From the NCBI GenBank assembly GCA_023142645.1, contig JAGLJE010000046.1, positions 1 through 7,454 on the forward strand: a stretch of DNA of 7,454 bases, written 5' to 3'. Position 1 is the first letter of the stretch. Each line of letters begins with the position of its first letter. Below, piece after piece: positions 1 to 7,454 of this stretch. The notes under the pieces are model-generated. The model saw nothing but the letters and a program-made list of their open reading frames with translations. It was not told the DNA's origin and searched no databases. Source of the stretch: Candidatus Altimarinota bacterium. Lineage in GTDB: Bacteria; Patescibacteriota; Gracilibacteria; JAHISY01. The position numbers were made by a program, and so were the translations under genes.

Positions 1-164
1 TTATATTCAGCAATTTTTTCTTTATCTGCATCGCTTAAATTAATATTTTTTTCTTTTAGATCGTTCTCAATTTGCGCAGCCATTTTTACGACACTTTCCG
101 CTCCTGCTTTTTGCCAAATGACCCTCTTCTCACCGATTTCGAGATGATTTTTATTTTTTAGCAT
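1..164 (-). CDS. Partial hypothetical protein, N-terminal part; tandem paralog of the 328-aa neighbour
   Basis: This is the first 54 codons of a gene that runs off the left edge. It is open throughout from ATG at 164 and has no stop in the window. The product starts MLKNKNHLEIGEKRVIW and continues as a charged, probably helical segment with alternating Lys/Glu/Asp and Ala/Ile. Twelve of its first 18 residues match the start of the 328-aa protein encoded just upstream (M-x-KN-x-NH-x-EIGEKR-x-x-W). The two start codons therefore define a shared N-terminal motif, which is good evidence that both starts are right. The gap to the upstream stop is 11 bases, A-rich and without a Shine-Dalgarno sequence, so co-transcription is likely. 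An AATAAT six bases before the ATG could be a weak -10 of its own. I do not recognise a family, and no function can be given. Confidence 0.72.
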   Translation of the reverse strand, partial: MLKNKNHLEIGEKRVIWQKAGAESVVKMAAQIENDLKEKNINLSDADKEKIAEY

Positions 165-175
165 TTTTTTATTAT

Positions 176-1162
176 TTAGAGATTTTCAACCTTGACAAAA
201 TTTTGGAAAATTAAAAAACAAACAACCAGTGCTAAAAATAACAGTAGTAGCCAAATTAACACCACGCTTAAGCGTGGTGTTAATTTTGACCACCAAGATT
301 TTTTCGTCTCATCAATATTTTTTTCTTCATTAAAATTAAAAAGTTCTTTTGAATCAATTTTTCGCGCAAGATCTTTATCGACAGATGCAATGTAGTCTGC
401 AAGCTCGTTCAAATTATTCGGAGAAATATTTTTAGTTTTTAGAATTTTATTAGCAATCTTCCATCGATCGTCCGGTGACAATTCATCTAAATTTTCCAAA
501 AACGATTCGAGTGCGTTTTCACTCTTCAATTTTTTATTCCCAAGTTTTTGTGCGGAAAAAACCTTAGCTAATTCTTTTTTTTGTTGCTTCCAGTCATCTT
601 CCGCCTTTTTCCATCGCGTGTTATCCGCTTCCTCTGAAAAAAGTTGCGTGACTTTTTGTAATGTCGCGGACATCATCGAATTTTTCGTAAATGATTCTTC
701 GTTATGCTGCATAGTTTGCAGCATTTGCGAAACCTCTTTCGCTAAATTTTTACACTGAATAACATCCAAATTCTTTTGAAGATCCTTCCACAAGTTTTCG
801 ATTGTACTGCGAGTAATATTTTCATCGTGAAAACCATTGCTGGATTTATTATCCTTATTTGTAATGTTTTTCAAAAATTCGTTTTTTATTCCTCGTAAAA
901 CCAATGTGGCAATTTTTTGTGTGTTACGGTTTTGTCTTGATAATTCTGCGAGCAATTCTTCATGATTCGCCTGATTCTGTAAAAGTTCTTTCTTCTTTGC
1001 TTCAATTTTTTCGCCAATATTTTCAGTTTCATTTTTTCTACGCGAAACTATTCGCAGCGAAGTTTTCTGAAAAATTTCATTGTTTATGTCTGACGATTGA
1101 GTCATTTGCCGCCACAAAAACCTTTTTTCACCAATTTCGGAATGATTTCTGTTTTTTTGCAT
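176..1162 (-). CDS. Hypothetical coiled-coil protein with C-terminal membrane anchor (328 aa)
   Basis: A 328-codon gene that I cannot assign to a known family. Residues 1-18 carry the motif M-x-KN-x-NH-x-EIGEKR-x-x-W shared with the next gene downstream. Residues about 44-90 are rich in Lys, Glu, Gln and Asn with heptad-like Leu/Ile spacing, suggesting a coiled coil. Residues about 115-275 look helical and charged, with several Trp-Lys and Trp-Arg pairs (W125, W184, W191, W234). Residues about 298-318 are a single strongly hydrophobic stretch preceded by basic residues (K289, K293, R297), followed by only about ten residues. This is the layout of a tail-anchored or single-pass protein with its bulk in the cytoplasm; no signal peptide is visible. 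No catalytic motif was seen. The gene is divergent from ligA and lies upstream of its partial paralog, probably in one transcript. No Shine-Dalgarno sequence precedes the ATG. Confidence 0.75.
   Translation of the reverse strand: MQKNRNHSEIGEKRFLWRQMTQSSDINNEIFQKTSLRIVSRRKNETENIGEKIEAKKKELLQNQANHEELLAELSRQNRNTQKIATLVLRGIKNEFLKNITNKDNKSSNGFHDENITRSTIENLWKDLQKNLDVIQCKNLAKEVSQMLQTMQHNEESFTKNSMMSATLQKVTQLFSEEADNTRWKKAEDDWKQQKKELAKVFSAQKLGNKKLKSENALESFLENLDELSPDDRWKIANKILKTKNISPNNLNELADYIASVDKDLARKIDSKELFNFNEEKNIDETKKSWWSKLTPRLSVVLIWLLLLFLALVVCFLIFQNFVKVENL
253..286. repeat. Perfect 34-bp palindrome inside the membrane-anchor codons
   Basis: Bases 253-269 are the exact reverse complement of bases 270-286: two 17-base arms with no spacer and no mismatch, centred on CTTAAG. 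The inner part (ACCACGC/GCGTGGT) is G+C-richer than the flanks. It lies within the minus-strand 328-aa gene and encodes K293 to I303, the edge of its membrane segment, in frame. Such arms should occur by chance far less than once in a window this size. In RNA it would fold as a long stem with a TTAA loop. It is not a clear intrinsic terminator: the minus direction has no T-run after it, and the plus direction has only TTTT, shared with the stem. It could be a small palindromic repeat element inserted in frame, or a protein-binding or cruciform site. Confidence 0.85.
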
Positions 1163-1164
1163 AA

Positions 1165-3337
<2,173 letters not shown>

Positions 3338-3341
<4 letters not shown>

Positions 3342-4471
3342 GTTCTAAGTTACCTCGTATTGCAATCGTCCATGAATATCTCACGCGAATGGGTGGTGCG
3401 GAAAAAGTTGCGAAAGTTTTGTCTGATCTGTTTCCGAGTGCTCGAATTTTTACATTACTTTACGATGAAAAAAATTGCGGGAAATTTTTTCCTGCACAAA
3501 AAGTGGAAACGTCTCGACTTCAAAAATTCCCAAAATTTTTTCGTACACATCCAAAATTTCTTCTTCCTTTTATTCGCACCGCCGTCGAAGGGTGGGATTT
3601 TCGCGATTATGATCTTGTGATTTCATCAAGCTCGGCATTCGCTCACGGAATTATAACACCGCTGCACACGCGAAATATTTGCTACTGTCACTCACCGGCA
3701 CGGTTTTTGTGGGATTATACGCACGAATATTTACGAGAAAACCGTATCTATGGCATTAAAAAACTTTTCGCGAATTCCCTTCTTAAGAATTTGCGGATTT
3801 GGAATCAATTGTCGGCAAAACGAGTTGATCGTTTTCTTGCAAACTCCATGACGATTCAAAAAAGGATTAAAAAATATTACCGTGTTTCGGCAGATATTGT
3901 TCATCCTCCGGTCGAGGTTTCCAAAATTCGAATGAGCGGGCATCACGAAAATTATTTTCTAATCGTTTCGCAACTCACGAACTACAAACGGATTGATCTC
4001 GCGATTTCGATTTTCAACAAACTTCGTCGGCGACTCGTAATCGTCGGCGATGGTCCACATCGCGATTTTCTTGAATCAATTGCAGGAGACACGATTGAGT
4101 TTCTCGGCTGGCGATCGGACGGCGAAGTTGCCGAGCTGTTGAAAAATTGTCGCGGTTTTATTTTTCCCGGCGAGGACGATTTCGGCATCGCTCCCGTTGA
4201 GGCAATGGCTGCCGGCAAGCCGGTGCTCGCATTCGGAAAAGGTGGTGCTACTGAAACCGTGATTCCGAAAAAAACAGGTATTCTTTTTAATTCTCAAACT
4301 CCTGAAAGTTTGGAGAACGGGCTGGCGGAATTATTCGCGAATGAAAAAAAGTTCCAGCCGGCAAAAATTCGTGCACACGCAAAACAATTTGCGCGAGAAA
4401 TTTTCGAAGAAAAAATTCAAAAAGTGGTATCTGAAGAATGGAGAGCCGTGCGAAAAAATTCTAAATTCTAA
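3338..4471 (+). CDS. Glycosyltransferase family 4 (GT-B fold), mannosyltransferase-like
   Basis: A 377-aa retaining GT4-type glycosyltransferase, expected to move a sugar from a nucleotide-sugar donor onto a lipid-linked glycan or exopolysaccharide precursor at the cytoplasmic membrane face. The N-terminal Rossmann domain opens with IAIVHEYLTRMGGAEKV (residues 8-24), with the glycine pair typical of the family. The central CYCHSPARFLWDYTHEYL (115-132) is characteristic of the WbaZ/MtfB-like subgroup. The C-terminal donor domain starts with the VSQLTNYKRIDLAI segment (210-223), then VGDGP (236-240), FLGW (255-258) and the family's acid-x7-acid signature in EDDFGIAPVEAMAAGKPV (279-296). In that signature the first acid is D280 rather than the usual Glu, and the second is E288. 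There is no signal peptide or membrane helix. It is downstream of ligA, coupled through the mini-ORF, and meets the IPT/TIG gene stop to stop. Donor and acceptor cannot be told from sequence. Confidence 0.92.
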
Positions 4472-4472
4472 G

Positions 4473-6635
4473 TCAACTTCGATTTAAGTCTCCGGTTGGT
4501 CGGCGTACGCGCTGTCGGCATTTTTGCCATTCATTGCCAGAGAGCTCATGGCAAAAGGTTTGCGTAAGGTTTTCGGCGGCAACTGAAACGGTTTTTTCTT
4601 CAATCTGGCGAGTAACCTTTTCATTTTCTTGCTCGATTAAATTCAGAAGCTTGAAGCTAAAATTTTTACCATCCTCGAGTTGGCGAAAAACCTTTCCTTG
4701 CAGCGTGAAAACATTTTTTTTCAGACTAACGGGTACTGTAATTTCACGGAAATACAGTTTTTTATCGTTTTGCGAAACTTCAATTTTTACCCCTTCAATC
4801 TTTTCTCCATCGGTTCCGACCAGCTGATAACCACTGAAGGGAAGTGGGACTTTACCCGTGAAATTAAACTCAGCCAAAGCAAATGTGAGAATCTTTTTGG
4901 TGTTTTCTACCGCAAAAGAAAAAAGATTTTGCCATTCATCATCTTGGATAATTGTTGTAGTAGCTTCGGTAACTGGAAACTTAAATGCTGGTGTTTTGAG
5001 TTGTGTAAGTGAGGATAATTGGTAATCGAATTCCCCGCTTATCACCCCACTTTTATCCTTCACTGAAAGTTTTCCAGAAAGAGAAGCAGTGATTGGAATT
5101 GTTGTTTCGATTTTTCCCAAACCGAGAATTTTTACCCTTGCTTCTTTTCCTCCGAAATTTGCGGAAGTAATATTCAAAAGATTTTCTCCGAGAATTTGCA
5201 CTTGTTTTCCGGGGGCAAGTCCTTCCACTGATTCAAGTGTCGAGATGCTTGGTTGAGGATAAAAAGATTGATTCACAGCAGCAGGGAGAGTAAAAGTAAC
5301 CGAATTTGAGCTACCCCATTTATTCGAAACCCTGAGTGTGAAGCGATTTTCTCCTGCTTCTTCAGGAAGCCTAGCTTCTGCGTCATTTGATCCGAGATCG
5401 ATTAGCGAAAATGTTCCTGCATTTGAAGAAATTCCAAAATTACTTCTAGATCCTCCGAAATTTCTGCCAAAGATTTTTATTTTTCGAGTAGAAGAATCAA
5501 TCTTAATTTCTGTGATTTTCGGATTCAGATTTTCCTCAAATTCGTAATTGAAAATTTTACTTTTCCATCCGTCCATTTCGATCCACGCCTCTCCACTTTC
5601 GGCAGGGGCAGAGTCCATCTCGACTTCCGAACCGACAATATCGACCTCCTTGTTATTCAGCATGATTTTTAAAGTACGACCAAAAGATCCACTCAAATTC
5701 ATCTGAAAAACCGCTTTTTCATTTTTATTCTGTAAATTTAAAATTTCTACGATCGCAGGAAAACTACCCATAGCAACGTAATAAAATTGTGGGGAAGAAA
5801 TTTCATTTACTCCTAGCACCACTCCTCCCGCGTATGGAAGAATGGTTTCTCCTTTCTCAAAAAAGATTTCGCCGTCTGCCACAAAAGTGGGATTCGTGAG
5901 AGTGCTGCCATCTTCAAAAATAAGTGAAAGCTTTGAGAGACTATTCTCGAAACCAGTGAAACCTTTTCCGTACACACGAAAATTGCCTCCCGAAAACGAG
6001 ATGCCACTCACATCCACGGGTGTGGCGATTATGAGTGTTTCGTTCGTGTCGAATTCAAAACCTTCTTTTTTTGCCACGATTGAGCAACCAGAAAAATCAG
6101 TCGGTAATATGATAGTTGCGTTGAATTGCGATTGGCTTTCGATTTCCAATTTAGCGTCCTCACACCAAAATTCCGTAGCATCCAAATTTTTACCGGAAAT
6201 CTCTAACTCATTTTTCGGCAATAACCCTAGAGGAGCATTTACCTTCGTAATTGCGGGTTCGCGAAGATCAAGATAAATCGTGTTGCTTTCAAGAGTGATT
6301 ATCGTACCCTCAACATCCACTTCTTTTTTTATGAAGAGATAACCTGATTGCATTTCTTTCGCGAGTTGAAATTCCAACTCGTTTCCGAAACTGTTGGAAA
6401 TCGAATAATCTTCACCGGCGAGATTAATTGTCAGATCATTTACTTCCGTTCCGAAGTTTTTTCCCGAAATTTTCACGAAATTTCCCGCTTGTGGGATCGA
6501 AGAGAGATTTTTGAACTCGCTAATCTCTGGATTCTTCGGCTCAAGAGTAGCATTGACTGAAATCTCGCTACTCAAAAAGAGAGCTACGATTCCGAGTGCG
6601 AAAGCTAGAATTTTGGTTTGTTTTTGTTTTTGCAT
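4473..6635 (-). CDS. Secreted multi-domain IPT/TIG-like surface protein (720 aa)
   Basis: A large exported protein. Residues 1-8 are basic, 9-23 hydrophobic, and VNA (27-29) is a good signal peptidase I site. The mature part is beta-rich, with repeated strands of the type [VIL]-x-[IVY]-x-G-x-[NG]-[FL], typical of IPT/TIG immunoglobulin-like domains: VKISGKNFG (54-62), LEISGKNLD (144-152), FRVYGKGFT (219-227), IKIFGRNFG (386-394) and VQILGENLL (479-487), with a fainter copy near 311-320. Residues about 545-665 look like a different, last beta-sandwich. Only four Cys are present, in two close pairs (C158/C184 and C695/C706), possibly disulphides. There is no LPXTG, no C-terminal membrane helix and no autotransporter barrel; the end is basic (KCRQRVRRPTGDLNRS). 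IPT/TIG repeats serve adhesion or polysaccharide binding in other proteins; here surface display or adhesion is inferred. An extended -10 lies just before the ATG, suggesting a leaderless message. Confidence 0.85.
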   Translation of the reverse strand: MQKQKQTKILAFALGIVALFLSSEISVNATLEPKNPEISEFKNLSSIPQAGNFVKISGKNFGTEVNDLTINLAGEDYSISNSFGNELEFQLAKEMQSGYLFIKKEVDVEGTIITLESNTIYLDLREPAITKVNAPLGLLPKNELEISGKNLDATEFWCEDAKLEIESQSQFNATIILPTDFSGCSIVAKKEGFEFDTNETLIIATPVDVSGISFSGGNFRVYGKGFTGFENSLSKLSLIFEDGSTLTNPTFVADGEIFFEKGETILPYAGGVVLGVNEISSPQFYYVAMGSFPAIVEILNLQNKNEKAVFQMNLSGSFGRTLKIMLNNKEVDIVGSEVEMDSAPAESGEAWIEMDGWKSKIFNYEFEENLNPKITEIKIDSSTRKIKIFGRNFGGSRSNFGISSNAGTFSLIDLGSNDAEARLPEEAGENRFTLRVSNKWGSSNSVTFTLPAAVNQSFYPQPSISTLESVEGLAPGKQVQILGENLLNITSANFGGKEARVKILGLGKIETTIPITASLSGKLSVKDKSGVISGEFDYQLSSLTQLKTPAFKFPVTEATTTIIQDDEWQNLFSFAVENTKKILTFALAEFNFTGKVPLPFSGYQLVGTDGEKIEGVKIEVSQNDKKLYFREITVPVSLKKNVFTLQGKVFRQLEDGKNFSFKLLNLIEQENEKVTRQIEEKTVSVAAENLTQTFCHELSGNEWQKCRQRVRRPTGDLNRS
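4522..4556. repeat. Inverted repeat near the convergent gene ends
   Basis: TTTTGCCAT (4522-4530) pairs exactly with ATGGCAAAA (4548-4556) across a 17-base loop, inside the last codons of the IPT/TIG gene and about 50 bases past the glycosyltransferase stop. With the two stops one base apart, this is the nearest place where a transcript from the plus strand could be ended or stabilised. The T-run is in the wrong place for a classic intrinsic terminator, so this is only a candidate. Confidence 0.25.
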
Positions 6636-6641
6636 ACTGTC

Positions 6642-6670
6642 ATTTTAACATTTATTTCTAAAAATAGCAA
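6642..6670 (-). promoter_or_regulatory. Promoter of the IPT/TIG gene, predicted leaderless
   Basis: On the minus strand TTGCTA (6670-6665), a 17-base spacer and TAAAAT (6647-6642), preceded by TG-T, make a good sigma-70-type promoter with an extended -10. Only six bases (GACAGT) separate the -10 from the ATG at 6635. A start seven bases past the -10 would fall on the A of the ATG, so the mRNA should have no 5' leader. No Shine-Dalgarno sequence is present. Confidence 0.6.
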
Positions 6671-6688
6671 ATATCTGATTGCACAAAA

Positions 6689-6717
6689 TTCAACCTTTAA
6701 ACGAAGTTTGCTAAAAT
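6689..6717 (+). promoter_or_regulatory. Promoter of the DUF5665-type gene, near-leaderless
   Basis: TGCTAAAAT (6709-6717) is an extended -10. TTCAAC (6689-6694) is a weak -35 at 17-base spacing. The ATG at 6726 lies eight bases after the -10, so the predicted start near 6724 leaves a leader of about two bases. It is divergent from the promoter of the IPT/TIG gene within the same 90-bp gap. Confidence 0.5.
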
Positions 6718-6725
6718 CCCTTGCG

Positions 6726-7055
6726 ATGATTGAAAAAATTAAAAATATCCACGCAGAGAGGAAAGAAAGATTAAGCGAGCGGCGAGTTGCAGAAAAAGTG
6801 GGGCGGGCAGGTATGGATGATTTCGTGAGATATCTCCATTCGTCGTGGCGGATTATTTGGAGCAATCTTCTCGCGGGGGTTTTCCGCGGGCTTGGTTTCG
6901 TGATTGGAGCGACAGCGGTGCTCGCAATTGCGGTTTATGTTCTCGTACAAATTCTCGGGAATCTGCCGTGGGTAGGAGAATATTTCGCGCAGATTGGTGA
7001 GTTCGTAAACAGTATTCAAGAAGGCGCTGAAGGATTGAAAAGTCTGGGGCGGTGA
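6726..7055 (+). CDS. DUF5665-type small membrane protein (109 aa)
   Basis: A 109-aa protein with a basic, highly charged N-terminus (residues 1-30, rich in Lys, Arg and Glu). An amphipathic stretch follows (31-47), then a long Gly/Ala-rich hydrophobic region (about 48-79: NLLAGVFRGLGFVIGATAVL and on through YVLVQIL) and a short tail with LPWVGEYFAQIGEFV. The order L-x-x-G-x-x-R-G-x-G-x-x-x-G, then a hydrophobic helix, then LPxVGEY/F matches what I know of the DUF5665 family of small bacterial membrane proteins, whose function is unknown. I matched it by eye only. One transmembrane helix is most likely. The ATG at 6726 is chosen over an in-frame ATG at 6618 because the latter would run through the promoters and into the divergent gene. 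Its operon partners are unknown; the next gene has its own promoter. Confidence 0.8.
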   Translation: MIEKIKNIHAERKERLSERRVAEKVGRAGMDDFVRYLHSSWRIIWSNLLAGVFRGLGFVIGATAVLAIAVYVLVQILGNLPWVGEYFAQIGEFVNSIQEGAEGLKSLGR

Positions 7056-7068
7056 ATTCAGCTAGGAC

Positions 7069-7097
7069 TTGACTTCAAGAAAGGTTTTACATAAAAT
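7069..7097 (+). promoter_or_regulatory. Sigma-70-type promoter before the right-hand partial gene
   Basis: TTGACT (7069-7074), a 17-base spacer and TAAAAT (7092-7097) form the best consensus-like promoter in the window. Transcription would begin near 7104, leaving a leader of about 20 bases before the ATG at 7124. That leader has no Shine-Dalgarno sequence. Confidence 0.6.
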
Positions 7098-7105
7098 CAA
7101 ACCTT
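7081..7105. promoter_or_regulatory. Inverted repeat bracketing the -10 box (candidate operator)
   Basis: AAGGTTT (7081-7087) and AAACCTT (7099-7105) are perfect 7-base arms separated by 11 bases that contain the TAAAAT -10 element. A dimeric repressor bound here would block the promoter of the gene at 7124. The site is suggestive by position only; the same bases could form a small hairpin. Confidence 0.35.
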
Positions 7106-7123
7106 GCTTTTAACTTAAAAAGT

Positions 7124-7454
7124 ATGAATAGACTAGCAGAATGGATTATTTTTACTCCACCATCTGAGAGAAGAGGACTAATAAAAAGTCTTTTAGGCGA
7201 GGATGCAAAGTTCGAAAAATCGAAAGAATTCGTTAAGAGTGTCGTAAAAAAGCTCGAAATGGTTTCGAGTCTCGATGATAAACCTCTCCTAAAGGTAGCA
7301 AAGGGTATTTTTGGTGATTTTAGGGAAAATGCTGGTTCGATATCTGTTCCTGAACAGGATTTTCAAAGAATAGGTATTTTTCTTGAAATTTTAAACAAGA
7401 AGGATTTAACGAAAGATGACCTTTCTTGGGTGACGAACGAGTTAAAAATCTATT
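7124..7454 (+). CDS. Partial hypothetical protein (at least 110 aa), open at the right edge
   Basis: An open frame from ATG 7124 to the window end with no stop. It begins MNRLAEWIIFTPPSERRGL and continues as a mixed Lys/Glu/Asp-rich, probably helical, soluble domain with no signal peptide and no strong membrane helix. I do not recognise a family. It has its own consensus-like promoter and a possible operator. All five arginine codons in this stretch are AGA or AGG, whereas ligA and the glycosyltransferase gene use mainly CGN, and ATA is commoner here than in ligA. The sample is small, but it hints at a different origin from the genes to the left. A short inverted repeat (CTCGAAA, TGG, TTTCGAG at 7253-7269) lies within the coding sequence. 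Confidence 0.7.
   Translation, partial: MNRLAEWIIFTPPSERRGLIKSLLGEDAKFEKSKEFVKSVVKKLEMVSSLDDKPLLKVAKGIFGDFRENAGSISVPEQDFQRIGIFLEILNKKDLTKDDLSWVTNELKIY

Noticed and set aside
253..286. Palindrome as a simple intrinsic terminator
   Set aside because: It lies inside coding sequence about 75 bases before the stop, has no T-run after it in the gene's direction, and no plus-strand gene ends there.
904..1164. Plus-strand open frame of 86 codons opposite the 328-aa gene
   Set aside because: Its product is a Phe-rich antisense reading of a Lys/Glu-rich gene, a common artefact; no initiation signal or motif.
5842..6276. Plus-strand open frame of 144 codons within the IPT/TIG gene
   Set aside because: It is antisense to a well-supported secreted protein, with no motif and no promoter or ribosome site.
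6362..6381. Inverted repeat CGAGTTG / CAACTCG in the IPT/TIG gene
   Set aside because: Seven-base arms within coding sequence are expected by chance at this length; no regulatory position.
6618..6725. Longer start for the DUF5665-type protein at 6618
   Set aside because: It would add 36 residues encoded across both divergent promoters and inside the start of the opposite gene; the family-like N-terminus begins at 6726.

Overview
The window is A+T-rich, tightly packed bacterial DNA with the standard stop code. TGA is a true stop for several genes, so this is not a UGA=Gly lineage. There are no tRNA, rRNA or CRISPR signals. Short gaps, almost no Shine-Dalgarno sequences, an IPT/TIG-type surface protein and many lysine-rich proteins without recognisable family fit a Patescibacteria/CPR-like genome, but this is an inference from style and not a placement.

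Layout: positions 1-1162 hold two minus-strand genes. The upstream one (176-1162) encodes a 328-aa coiled-coil protein with a C-terminal membrane anchor. The downstream one (1-164, cut by the left edge) begins with nearly the same N-terminal motif, so they form a tandem paralogous pair of unknown function. The anchor codons of the 328-aa gene contain a perfect 34-bp palindrome (253-286). A short divergent region (1163-1224) separates this pair from ligA (NAD-dependent DNA ligase, 1225-3270, plus). ligA is followed by a 24-codon mini-ORF that overlaps both neighbours by ATGA junctions, then by a GT4-type glycosyltransferase (3338-4471).

The glycosyltransferase converges, with one base between the stops, on a minus-strand gene (4473-6635). 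That gene encodes a secreted 720-aa protein built from IPT/TIG-like beta-sandwich repeats. Its start faces, across 90 bp, a plus-strand gene for a small DUF5665-type membrane protein (6726-7055). Both of these genes have an extended -10 element (TG-N-TAAAAT) only 6-8 bases from the ATG, which predicts leaderless mRNAs. A separate good promoter (TTGACT-N17-TAAAAT) precedes a last, unrecognised gene (7124 to beyond the right edge) with different arginine codon use.

The genes do not form one obvious pathway. ligA is housekeeping; the glycosyltransferase and the IPT/TIG protein are plausible cell-surface functions; the left pair and the right-hand partial gene are unassigned. The points most worth a second look are the tandem pair with its shared N-terminal signature, the long perfect palindrome, the altered NMN-binding domain Ia of the ligase, and the leaderless divergent promoter pair.
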